The notes below the pieces were generated by a model that saw nothing but the letters and a program-made list of their open reading frames with translations, did not search any database and was not told the origin of the DNA. A stretch of DNA of 64,000 bases from Actinoplanes sp. TBRC 11911 (GTDB taxonomy: Bacteria; Actinomycetota; Actinomycetes; Mycobacteriales; Micromonosporaceae), in NCBI RefSeq assembly GCF_012933445.1, contig NZ_JABBNC010000013.1:156056-220055 (forward strand), written 5' to 3'. Position numbers and translations under genes: made by a program. Position 1 is the stretch's first letter. Every line of letters starts with the position of its first letter. Shown piece by piece: positions 41,940 to 50,202 of this stretch.

Positions 41940-43760
41940 CTACGGCGCGGTCCACTTCTGGTTCGCGGCTCCGGTGCACGTCCAGATCTGCAGCCGCGCG
42001 CCGTTGGCCGTGTTGTTGTTCGTCACGTCCAGGCATTTCCCGCTGCCCACGTTGATCAGGTCACGGCCGGACGTGTACGTCCATCGCTGGTTCGGCCCGG
42101 CGAAACAGTCCCAGAGCTGCACCGCCGCGCCGTCCGCGGTGCTGTTGCCCGTCACGTCCAGGCACTTGCCGAGCCCGCGGACGGTGCCGTCGGTGCCCAG
42201 CGTCCACGTCTGGTTCGGGCCCGCGGTGCACGACCACATCTGCGGCGGGTTGCCGTTCGCCGTGGAGCCGTTCGTGACATCGAGGCACTTGCCGCCGAGC
42301 CCGCTGATCGGACCGGTGCGGCCGGTCGGCGGGTTGGTGGTGCCGCCGCCGTCGCCGGGCCAGGTGAACGTCGCCATCGAACCGGCCGGCATGGTGTAGC
42401 CGAACGACGAGCCGCCGTACGCGACGCGGAAGCTCTGCGTGCCGCCGGTGTTCACCGCGACCAGCGCGATGGTGCCGTCCGGGTTGCGGAAGGCCACGTT
42501 CTCGATACCGCCCTGACCGTAGTTCGTGGAGTCGACCCGGACCGCGCCCGGCTGCACGAACTTGCTCAGATGCCCGAGCACGTAGTACTCGGCGTTGTAG
42601 GTCACCGATCCGCCGTTGACCGTGACCACCCCGGTGCAGTTGGTGCAGCTGCCGATGACCGGCCCATGCTGCGCGTTGAGCGCCATGTTCCAGGTGGTGA
42701 CCGTCCGGGCCCAGTTCCGGGTGGTGCCGATGGCCAGGTTGCGGCCCTGCCACCACAGGCTGTCGGCGAACGTGTTCGCGGACTCGGTGCCGCTGCACTC
42801 GGTGAAGAAGATCTCCTTGCCCGGCTGGGCGTTGCGCACCACCGACTGCCCGCCCGGGTTGCCGCCGTAGCAGTGCCACGCCGAGCCGGCCACGTTCGCG
42901 CCGGCCCCGTTGTTCACGGTCTGCGGGTACGACGTCTCGTCCCAGTTGTGGTCATATCCCAGGATCTTGGTGGTCAGACCCGCCGCGCGCAGCTTGGGCG
43001 CGAGCGTGTTGATGATGCTGACCTGCTGCTGGGCGCTCATCCGCATGCCCGGATAGGCGGGCGGCGAGAAGTTCGGCTCGTTCTGCACGCTCAGGTATCC
43101 GATCGGCACCCCGGCTGCCTGGTACGCCTGCACGAACTTGACGAGATAGTCCGAGTAGACGCCGATGTTGGCGTCACGCAGCGACCCGCCGATGAGCGAG
43201 TTGCTGTCCTTCATCCAGGCCGGGGCGCTCCACGGCGTGGCCATCACGGTGAGCCGCGGGTTCAGCGAGCGCGCCTGGTTCACCAGGGGCACGATGTACG
43301 ACGTGTCCCGGGCGATGGAGAACCGCGACAGGCTCGGATCCGCACCGCCGTCGTCGTAGGTGTAGAAGTCGCGGGAGAAGTCGGTGGCGCCGATCGGCTG
43401 CCGCAGCCAGCTCAGCCCGATGCCGGTGCCGGACGTGCCGAACAGGTTGCTCATGATGGTGTTGCGCTGTGACGAGTTGGTGATGTTCCAGGCGGCCGCG
43501 TCGGTGAGCGAGGCGCCGAACCCGACCATCGACTGGTAGGTCACGTTCGGGTTGACCGTGATGGTCGACCCGCCGCCACCGCCGTCGAACACGACGCCGG
43601 CCTGGGGTTTGAGCAGATTGTTGCGGTCCGGAGTGGTGAGCCAGACCGCGGCGGTGGTGGCCGCGAGGGATGGGGTGGCGGTGGCGACGACCGCGGCGCC
43701 GGCCACCACTGTCGCGGTGGCCGCCAAGACGGCGAGACGGGGTTTCCACAGATCGATCAC
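41940..43760 (-). CDS. Secreted GH30 glycosidase with C-terminal ricin-type CBM13
   Basis: GTG at 43760 follows GAGGAG and gives 606 residues with a signal peptide (about 1-36). The catalytic domain has TYQSMVGFGASLTDAAAWNI, ATPWSAPAWMKDSNSLIGGS, the acid/base Glu in LSVQNEPNFSPP (about 200) and the nucleophile Glu in KEIFFTECSGTES (about 280), the pattern of family 30 (beta-1,6-glucanase or glucosylceramidase-like). After a Gly/Thr/Pro linker, residues about 480-606 form a ricin trefoil with three QxW-type repeats (NQTWTL, NQRWTY, NQKWTA). It likely degrades an extracellular beta-glucan or related polymer. Substrate is not decidable from motifs. Confidence 0.9.
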   Translation of the reverse strand: MIDLWKPRLAVLAATATVVAGAAVVATATPSLAATTAAVWLTTPDRNNLLKPQAGVVFDGGGGGSTITVNPNVTYQSMVGFGASLTDAAAWNITNSSQRNTIMSNLFGTSGTGIGLSWLRQPIGATDFSRDFYTYDDGGADPSLSRFSIARDTSYIVPLVNQARSLNPRLTVMATPWSAPAWMKDSNSLIGGSLRDANIGVYSDYLVKFVQAYQAAGVPIGYLSVQNEPNFSPPAYPGMRMSAQQQVSIINTLAPKLRAAGLTTKILGYDHNWDETSYPQTVNNGAGANVAGSAWHCYGGNPGGQSVVRNAQPGKEIFFTECSGTESANTFADSLWWQGRNLAIGTTRNWARTVTTWNMALNAQHGPVIGSCTNCTGVVTVNGGSVTYNAEYYVLGHLSKFVQPGAVRVDSTNYGQGGIENVAFRNPDGTIALVAVNTGGTQSFRVAYGGSSFGYTMPAGSMATFTWPGDGGGTTNPPTGRTGPISGLGGKCLDVTNGSTANGNPPQMWSCTAGPNQTWTLGTDGTVRGLGKCLDVTGNSTADGAAVQLWDCFAGPNQRWTYTSGRDLINVGSGKCLDVTNNNTANGARLQIWTCTGAANQKWTAP

Positions 43761-43878
43761 AGTGCTCCTCGGGGAGTGTCCGCCGGCGCGCCTCATCGGG
43801 GGAAGGCGGCCTAACAGATAGGAGACTTTAAATATAAGCTGGCCGCCGCGTGGGTCAAGCCGCGACGTCCGCCCGGGG

Positions 43879-44097
43879 GTGGGAACGGTCACGGTCACCC
43901 GCGATCACGCGACGCGGCTGATGTCGCTCGTCTTCGAGACACCCGAGGGCAAAACCATCCCGGTCGTGCTCTCCACCGCCGAGATCAGGACCGTGGCCGA
44001 CGTGCTCGAGAGCATCGCCGAACCCGAGCTGAGCGCGGACGCCCTCAAGAGGTCGGTGATCGCCGCCATCGGGCGCGACCCGTTCGCCCAGGCCTAG
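43879..44097 (+). CDS. Small hypothetical protein, 72 residues
   Basis: The GTG start is weakly supported. The product looks like one folded alpha/beta domain: a strand pair (RLMSLVFETPEGKTIPVVLS) then helices (TAEIRTVADVLESIAEPELS). It is divergent from the GH30 gene across about 120 bases and followed by the perfect inverted repeat at 44125. No family or function is recognised. Confidence 0.5.
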   Translation: MGTVTVTRDHATRLMSLVFETPEGKTIPVVLSTAEIRTVADVLESIAEPELSADALKRSVIAAIGRDPFAQA

Positions 44098-44124
44098 ACG
44101 AGTAAGTCCTGACCGTGGGGATTT

Positions 44125-44179
44125 TGTGAACCTTGGAGAGTTGCGCCCACATACGAGCCATAACTCTCCAAGGTTCACA
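44125..44179. repeat. Perfect 18-bp inverted repeat with 19-base loop
   Basis: TGTGAACCTTGGAGAGTT at 44125-44142 is the exact reverse complement of 44162-44179. The arms are only about 45% GC in a roughly 70% GC genome, and no T tract follows on either strand. It lies 28 bases after the small gene ending at 44097. It could be a terminator-like hairpin, an operator or a relic of a small mobile element. Confidence 0.7.
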
Positions 44180-44465
44180 TTCGGCCGGAACAATCCGCCG
44201 GGCGAAAGCCGCGTTACATGACAAAAGTATTCTCTACAATGGACGCGGGTCTCACATCGCGGACGGTCGGTCCATGATGCGGGCACGGGTCTCAGCAGGC
44301 GGTCACCCGTCTCACGGAATGGAAACGCCGCGCGGCCGCGCGCCGAGCCCGCCCGTCCAGCGGCCCATCTGATCTGTAAAATATCGGGAAATATCGGATA
44401 TGCGAGACGGGGTGGCGGGGGCTGGCGGAGCGACGGCGATCAAATCGCTGATCGCTTACGGTCGC
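44180..44465. other. Relatively AT-rich gap without a gene
   Basis: This segment between the inverted repeat and the tandem repeats contains short AT-rich stretches (for example near 44220-44240 and 44375-44400) unusual for this block. No ORF with a ribosome binding site is visible. Confidence 0.35.
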
Positions 44466-44519
44466 TGACTCGCCTTCGGCTGCTGACTCGCCTGCGGCTG
44501 CTGACTCGCCTGCGGCCAC
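44466..44519. repeat. Three tandem 18-bp repeats
   Basis: TGACTCGCC plus nine bases (TTCGGCTGC, TGCGGCTGC, TGCGGCCAC) is repeated three times, with a partial fourth copy (TGACTCGGC) to 44528. The array lies about 50 bases after the stop of the NUDIX gene; read on the minus strand it is open and would extend past that stop as a Gln/Ala-rich tail. Confidence 0.7.
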
Positions 44520-44574
44520 TGACTCGGCAAGGGCCGCCCCGCGCAGCCGTGCTCGGCCGCGCGGGGCCCTGCGG

Positions 44575-45171
44575 TCAGGGCAGTGGGAAGTCGGCCGGGC
44601 GCAGCGTGGCCCAGCCCTCGTCGCGGGCGCGGGACGCGGCCAGCAGGCCGCCCACCGCGGCGGCGTTGGTGATCTCGCCGCGGAAGACCATGGCGACGGC
44701 CTCGTGCAGGTCGAACCAGGCGATCTCCAGGTCGGCCTCCTCGTCGGTGCGGGAGAAGCGTTCCGCGTCCGGGACCGGCGACAACGAGCGGGCCAGGAAG
44801 ATCCGGATCGACTCCTGGGTGAAGCCCGGCGACGTGTGCAGGTCGATCAGCAGGTCGAAGCGGCCGGCCCGCAGGTCGGCCTCCTCGGCCAGCTCCCGCT
44901 CGGCGGTGCGGACCAGCTCTTCGCCGGCCACGTCGCGCAGGCCCGCGGGCAGCTCCCACAATCGGGTGCCGACCGCGTGCCGGTACTGCCGGATCAGCAC
45001 CACCCGGTCCACGTCGTCGAGGGCGACCACCCCGACCGCGCCCTTGGCGACCACCACGTCCCGGCCCACCGTACGGCCGTCGGACATCGTCACCTGGTCG
45101 GTGCGGACCGTGAAGATCGGCCCCTGGTAGCGGGGCGTGCTGGACACCGTCTCGTGCGTGAAAGCCGTCAT
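44575..45171 (-). CDS. NUDIX hydrolase, ADP-ribose pyrophosphatase-like
   Basis: The ATG overlaps the pyrG stop by four bases. The 198-residue protein has GAVGVVALDDVDRVVLIRQY, then RHAVGTRLWELPAGLRDVAG and ERELAEEADL, a near-standard Nudix box (REx2EEx) with Asp where Gly is usual, followed by PGFTQESIRIFLAR. This is the layout of actinobacterial ADP-ribose pyrophosphatases (Rv1700), which cleave ADP-ribose to AMP and ribose 5-phosphate. The pyrG-NUDIX pairing is conserved. Confidence 0.92.
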   Translation of the reverse strand: MTAFTHETVSSTPRYQGPIFTVRTDQVTMSDGRTVGRDVVVAKGAVGVVALDDVDRVVLIRQYRHAVGTRLWELPAGLRDVAGEELVRTAERELAEEADLRAGRFDLLIDLHTSPGFTQESIRIFLARSLSPVPDAERFSRTDEEADLEIAWFDLHEAVAMVFRGEITNAAAVGGLLAASRARDEGWATLRPADFPLP

Positions 45172-46856
45172 AGGGCCGCTTCCACCTCGACCGGCAGCTC
45201 GTCGGCCGCCGCGTACTCGACGGCCGCCCGCACCAGGCCGTCGAAGAGGGGATGTGCCCGGGTCGGGCGGCTCTTCAGCTCCGGGTGCGCCTGGGTGGCC
45301 ACGAAGTACGGGTGGGTGTCGCGGTCCAGCTCGATGAACTCGACCAGCCGCCCGTCCGGCGACGTGCCGGAGAAGACCAGCCCGGACTGGGCCAGCTTGT
45401 CCCGATAGTCGTTGTTCACCTCGTAGCGGTGCCGGTGCCGCTCGGAGATCTCGGTCTCGCCGTACACCTCGGCGATCACCGACCCCTCCTTGAGCACCGC
45501 CGGGTACGCGCCCAGCCGCATCGTGCCGCCCAGGTCGCCCTTGCCGGCCACGATGTCCTCCTGATCGGCCATCGTGGAGATGACCGGGTACGGCGCGCGC
45601 TCGTCGAACTCAAGCGAATTGGCGCCGGTCAGACCCGCCAGGTTCCGGGCCGCGTCGATCGTCATGCACTGCAGGCCCAGGCAGATTCCCAGAATCGGGA
45701 TCAGATGCTCACGTGCGTACCGGGAAGTGTTGATCTTGCCTTCGATGCCGCGGACGCCGAACCCGCCGGGGATCACGATGCCGTCGACGCCCTTGAGAGC
45801 GGCCGCCGCACCCGCCTGGGTCTCGCAGTCGTCGCTGGGCACCCAGCGCAGCGCCACCTTGACGTTGTTCGCGAAACCGGCGGCGCGGATCGCCTCGGAC
45901 ACGGACAGGTACGCGTCCGGCAGGTCCACATACTTGCCGACCAGCGCGATCGTGATCGTGCGCTTCGGGTGGTGCACCCGGTGCAGGAGATCGTCCCAGG
46001 TGGACCAATCCACATCACGGAACGAAAGACCCAGGCGGCGTACGACGTACGCGTCGAGCCCCTCGCGATGCAGCACCTTGGGGATGTCGTAGATGCTCGG
46101 GGCGTCCGGCGCCGCGACCACGGCCTCGCGGTCGACGTCGCAGTACAGCGCCAGCTTGTGCTTGAGCTTCTCCGGGATCTCCCGGTCGCTGCGGCAGACC
46201 AGCGCGTCCGGCTGGATACCGATGTTGCGCAGCGCGGCGACCGAGTGCTGGGTGGGCTTGGTCTTCAGCTCGCCGGACGGGGCAAGATACGGGACCAGCG
46301 ACACGTGCAGGTAGAACACGCGGTCGCGACCGACCTCGTGGCGTACCTGACGAATCGCCTCGAGAAACGGTAACGACTCCATGTCTCCGACGGTGCCGCC
46401 GACCTCGGTGATCACCACATCCGGGACCCGACCCGATTCGTCCGGGTCGGCCATCGCGAAGATGCGTTCCTTGATCTCGTTGGTGACGTGCGGGATGACC
46501 TGCACGGTGTCGCCGAGATATTCGCCGCGGCGCTCCTTGGCGATGACCGCCGAGTAGATCTGGCCGGTCGTCACGTTCGCCTTGCCGGACAGCGCGCGGT
46601 CCAGGAAGCGCTCGTAGTGCCCGACGTCGAGATCCGTTTCCGCGCCGTCCTCGGTGACGAACACCTCACCGTGCTGGAAGGGGTTCATCGTGCCGGGATC
46701 GACGTTCAGGTAGGGATCGAGCTTCTGCATGACGACCCGCAGTCCGCGCGCGGTCAGAAGGTTGCCGAGGCTGGAGGCGGTGAGGCCCTTGCCCAGCGAG
46801 GAGGCGACGCCCCCGGTGACGAAAATGTGCCGCGTGTCGCGCACTGATGAGGCCAA
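45168..46856 (-). CDS. pyrG: CTP synthase
   Basis: The start is TTG at 46856 with GGGAG seven bases upstream (GTG at 46844 is an alternative). The 562-residue protein has the synthetase domain (HIFVTGGVASSLGKGLTASS, near residue 12) and the class I glutamine amidotransferase domain with GGFGVRGIEGK, the nucleophile Cys in ILGICLGLQCMTIDAARN (about 390) and the His/Glu pair in ATQAHPELKSRPTRAHPLF (about 520). It makes CTP from UTP, ATP and glutamine. Confidence 0.98.
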   Translation of the reverse strand: MASSVRDTRHIFVTGGVASSLGKGLTASSLGNLLTARGLRVVMQKLDPYLNVDPGTMNPFQHGEVFVTEDGAETDLDVGHYERFLDRALSGKANVTTGQIYSAVIAKERRGEYLGDTVQVIPHVTNEIKERIFAMADPDESGRVPDVVITEVGGTVGDMESLPFLEAIRQVRHEVGRDRVFYLHVSLVPYLAPSGELKTKPTQHSVAALRNIGIQPDALVCRSDREIPEKLKHKLALYCDVDREAVVAAPDAPSIYDIPKVLHREGLDAYVVRRLGLSFRDVDWSTWDDLLHRVHHPKRTITIALVGKYVDLPDAYLSVSEAIRAAGFANNVKVALRWVPSDDCETQAGAAAALKGVDGIVIPGGFGVRGIEGKINTSRYAREHLIPILGICLGLQCMTIDAARNLAGLTGANSLEFDERAPYPVISTMADQEDIVAGKGDLGGTMRLGAYPAVLKEGSVIAEVYGETEISERHRHRYEVNNDYRDKLAQSGLVFSGTSPDGRLVEFIELDRDTHPYFVATQAHPELKSRPTRAHPLFDGLVRAAVEYAAADELPVEVEAAL

Positions 46857-46912
46857 GGCCTTGCTCCCGTGGTCGTCTGATCGGACGTGCAGACTGGGCC
46901 TGAATAAACGCC

Positions 46913-49093
46913 CTATCCACGGGAGTCCACCGTAACACTTCCACCCCCGGCATCTCGTCCGGGCTGGTGGCGGCGCGTGTCACGTTCCTGCTCACCCTCC
47001 GGCCTCGTACGGTCGGCGGAGTGCAACAAAACGCGCAGCGCCGTCAGCACCGCGACCGGGACCGCGACCGCGGCGGCCGCCCCGGCGACGGTCAGCGCCG
47101 TGCCGCCGAGCACCCCGGCCAGCAGCGTCGCCACCGTGGTGCCGGCACCGGCCGCGCGCAGCGCCGGATGCAGTCCGAAGACCCGGTTCAGCCCGCCCCA
47201 CGGGGAGAACTGGCAGAACGCCAGCATCAGCACCCCGATGATGGCCAGCAGCGTCAGCGGGCTGCCGAGCAGCGCCTGCCCGTTGGCCGCGGCCGCGCGC
47301 TGCATGGCCGGCCCGGCGGTGCCGTTGCCCAGCTCGTTGAGGAACCGGCCGAGGCCGCCCTGTTCGAGCGCGGGACGGCGCAGGTCGAGCACGGCGAAGC
47401 CGATGGTGACCGCGAGACCGGCCAGCGCGGACCAGGCGAAGCGCGGGAAGGTGAGCCAGCCACCGCCGCTGATCGCCGCGGCCACGCACACGCCGGCCGT
47501 GACCGCGATGGCGCCGACCGGGTCGGCGCCCAGGTACGGGCTGCCGATCATGATCACGCCGATGCCGCCGAGCAGCACTACGACCACCGGCCGCCACTGC
47601 CGGCGCACCCACTGCCCGACCCACCCGGCCGCGACCAGCAGCCCGCACACGAACACGCCCAGCCCGACCCCGCCGACCCCGGCGTAGCGGGCGCCCTGGA
47701 TCGCCGAGTACCCCGCCACCCCGTTGAACTGCAGTTGCGCCCCGGTCAGCAGGTCGGCCCCGACCACGATGACGCCGATCGCCGCGGTCGCGCCCAGCGG
47801 CCACAGCGTGCGGTGGTAGCGCGGCGCGGCCCGGATCGCCGCCGTGCCGATCAGGATCAGCGCGAACGTGACCAGCCCGAACACCCAGGCCGGATGTTTG
47901 GCCCGCCACCACGGCGAGGCGTCGGCGAGCAGCGCGGCCGGAATGGCCAGCGCGGCCGCGATCAGCGCCATCTCGAACACCTCGACCACGCGCCGGGGCG
48001 GCAGCGCGGGACCGGTCGGCCCGGCATGCCGGCGGGCGCGCGCCATCACCGGCACGATCAGCACGAACAGCAGCAGTTCGAGCGCGGCGAGCACGGTGAA
48101 GAAGATCGCGGCCACCGAGAACTGCGCGGAGGCGCGCTGGTCGGCGTTGTGGTCGCCCTGCACGGCGGCGGCGACCGAGTGCGGTTTGCCCGGCACGATG
48201 GTGGCGGCCCGGCCGGCGAACAGTTTCTCCGGCAGTGGGCGGCCCAGCGCGGCCAGCACGGTCGGGGCCAGGTCGATCAGCTGCAGGTAGCCGTCGCGGC
48301 CGGTGCCGGCCGAGGTGAGCCAGCCGCCGTCCCAGCCCTCCCCCTCGGCGATCGCCAGGTGCAGCCGGGAGGTGCGGTCGGTGTCGGAGACCCCGGCGAT
48401 CAGCATCAGCGACCGCGGCGGGCGGGCCGCGAGCACCCGGGCCAGCGTGGCGTCGGCCTTCTCGACCTGCGCCTCCCGGGCCGCGCCGGAGCCGGTGATG
48501 GTGCCGAGGTCGACCATGCTGAGCAGGCAGTCGGACAGGTCCTTGGCCGGGTTCGCGGGCAGCTCGGCATGGTATTTGTCGACCCGGCCGACCGGGCGGG
48601 CCGCCGCGATCGCCGCGCCCGGGCCGATCGCCGTGGTGCACCGCACCGAGTCGGCGAGCGCACCGGGCACCGCACCGTAGGGCAGCCGGTTCGCGTTGTC
48701 GGCCACCACCGTGCGCTGGTCGGTGAGGTTCGCGCCGATCGCGTCCGGCTGGGTGAGCGCCGGTTGCACCGGATCGCAGGTGGTGGTTCCGGGCCGTCGC
48801 GGCCACGCCGCGTAGTTGCCGGCGCCGAGCGTGAGCCACCCGTCCGAGGGACAGGTGACCCGCATCGCCGACTTGACCGACAGCCAGCCGATCGAGCCCT
48901 TGGTGGCCTCCGCCCACAGCGCCGGGGTGCGGTGCGGGTCGAGATCGTCCCAGCGCAACCCGGCCGCCCCGGCCACGATCACGTAGTCGACCCGGTCGGT
49001 CGGGGCGGCGCTGGCCGGACGGAACGCGAACCCCGCCACGCTGGCCACCACCGCGGCCAGGATCAGCGGAACGGCGATCCAGCGGTCTTTCAC
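46913..49093 (-). CDS. Large membrane protein with extracytoplasmic alkaline-phosphatase-like domain
   Basis: The 726-residue protein has an N-terminal signal-anchor (AVPLILAAVVASVAGFAFRP), an exported domain (about 30-320) that follows the alkaline-phosphatase/sulfatase fold (VDYVIVAGAAGLRWDDLDPH, then LMLIAGVSDTDRTSRLHLAI and DLAPTVLAALGRPLP), and about ten membrane segments in the C-terminal 400 residues. It overlaps the GT4 gene by four bases, so it is part of the envelope cassette. Its substrate may be a lipid-linked or wall polymer phosphate; the catalytic metal ligands are not all clear to me. Confidence 0.7.
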   Translation of the reverse strand: MKDRWIAVPLILAAVVASVAGFAFRPASAAPTDRVDYVIVAGAAGLRWDDLDPHRTPALWAEATKGSIGWLSVKSAMRVTCPSDGWLTLGAGNYAAWPRRPGTTTCDPVQPALTQPDAIGANLTDQRTVVADNANRLPYGAVPGALADSVRCTTAIGPGAAIAAARPVGRVDKYHAELPANPAKDLSDCLLSMVDLGTITGSGAAREAQVEKADATLARVLAARPPRSLMLIAGVSDTDRTSRLHLAIAEGEGWDGGWLTSAGTGRDGYLQLIDLAPTVLAALGRPLPEKLFAGRAATIVPGKPHSVAAAVQGDHNADQRASAQFSVAAIFFTVLAALELLLFVLIVPVMARARRHAGPTGPALPPRRVVEVFEMALIAAALAIPAALLADASPWWRAKHPAWVFGLVTFALILIGTAAIRAAPRYHRTLWPLGATAAIGVIVVGADLLTGAQLQFNGVAGYSAIQGARYAGVGGVGLGVFVCGLLVAAGWVGQWVRRQWRPVVVVLLGGIGVIMIGSPYLGADPVGAIAVTAGVCVAAAISGGGWLTFPRFAWSALAGLAVTIGFAVLDLRRPALEQGGLGRFLNELGNGTAGPAMQRAAAANGQALLGSPLTLLAIIGVLMLAFCQFSPWGGLNRVFGLHPALRAAGAGTTVATLLAGVLGGTALTVAGAAAAVAVPVAVLTALRVLLHSADRTRPEGEQERDTRRHQPGRDAGGGSVTVDSRG

Positions 49094-50193
49094 CCGTGCT
49101 CCGTCACTTCGGCGTATGCCGCGCGTACCAGGGCCACCGTGCCGGCCTCGTCCGGCCAGGTGGCCGCCTGCCGGGGACCGCGCGCCGCGTAGTCGGAGCG
49201 CATCCCCGCGTCGCCGAGCAGCTCGCGGACGGCGTGGTCGAGCGCGTCCACGTCGCCCGGCGGGATCAGCAGGGCGGCGTCGTCGACCAGGCCGGGGATC
49301 CCGCCCACCGCGGTGGCGATCAACGGTACGCCCGCGGCCAGCGCCTCCTGGGTGAACAGCTGGCGGGCCTCCCAGTCGCTGGTGACCACCGCGAGGTCGG
49401 CGGCGCTGAGCAGATCGGGCACGTCGGAGCGGCGGCCGAGCAGGTGGATCGGGGCGTGCTTCTCGGAGGCCAGCTGGGCGATCGTCATGTAGCTCGGCCC
49501 GGAACCGGCGATCGCCACGAACGGGACCGGCGTCATGTCACGCCACCGGGCGGACGCCTCGACCAGCACGTCGTATCGCTTCTGCGGGTGTAACCGGCCG
49601 ACCGAGAGGATCAGCGGGACGTCCGGGCGCATGTGGAACTCGGCGCGGATCGCGGCCCGGCTGCGCTTGGGCGGGGCGAGCACCGGCGCCGCGACCGGGC
49701 CGAGCCGGGCCTTGCGGGCGCCGAGCGCGGTGGCCCGTTCGACGAGGTCCTCGGACGCGCCCAGGGTCAGCGCCGCGGTCCGGGCGACGATGCGTTCCAC
49801 CAGGGCCGACGCCTGCCCGCGCAGCCCCTTGGCGATCACCGCGTTGTGCCAGGTCACGACCAGTGGGACGCCGCTGCGGGCGATCCCGGCCACGAATCCG
49901 GCGCGCAGCCCGTGCGCGTGCACCACGTCGAGGGCCCGGCTGGACAGCGCGGCGCGGAGCTGCCGGATCGCACCGGCGTCCTGTGCGCCCGGGTTCGCCG
50001 GGATCTCCACCGGGACGAAGACGGCGCCGTCCGCGGCGAAGCCGAACAGCTCGTCGGTCTCGGCCGGGCCGCAGACCAGCACCTCGCAGCCGGCCGCCCG
50101 CAGACCCCGCGCGAGCGAGGCGACGTGCTGACCGATGCCGCCGGTGCTGGACGCCAAAACCAGCGCCACCGAGCCGCGCCATCCCTCGTCCAC
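49090..50193 (-). CDS. Family 4 glycosyltransferase
   Basis: The GTG start gives 367 residues. The N-terminal Rossmann domain (VALVLASSTGGIGQHVASLA, VVHAHGLRAGFVAGIA) and the C-terminal nucleotide-sugar domain (LILSVGRLHPQKRYDVLVEA near residue 206, then FTQEALAAGVPLIATAVGG with the E-x7-E-like motif near 300) place it in GT4. It is a soluble, GT-B-fold enzyme that adds sugars to lipid or glycan acceptors. Its neighbours, a MurJ-like flippase and an MraY-like transferase, suggest the acceptor is an undecaprenyl-linked precursor. Confidence 0.88.
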   Translation of the reverse strand: MDEGWRGSVALVLASSTGGIGQHVASLARGLRAAGCEVLVCGPAETDELFGFAADGAVFVPVEIPANPGAQDAGAIRQLRAALSSRALDVVHAHGLRAGFVAGIARSGVPLVVTWHNAVIAKGLRGQASALVERIVARTAALTLGASEDLVERATALGARKARLGPVAAPVLAPPKRSRAAIRAEFHMRPDVPLILSVGRLHPQKRYDVLVEASARWRDMTPVPFVAIAGSGPSYMTIAQLASEKHAPIHLLGRRSDVPDLLSAADLAVVTSDWEARQLFTQEALAAGVPLIATAVGGIPGLVDDAALLIPPGDVDALDHAVRELLGDAGMRSDYAARGPRQAATWPDEAGTVALVRAAYAEVTEHG

Positions 50194-50202
50194 GTCTCTC
50201 CC

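Noticed and set aside
44466..44528. Short repeats as a mini-CRISPR
   Set aside because: Units are contiguous 18-mers without spacers and no cas genes occur in the window.
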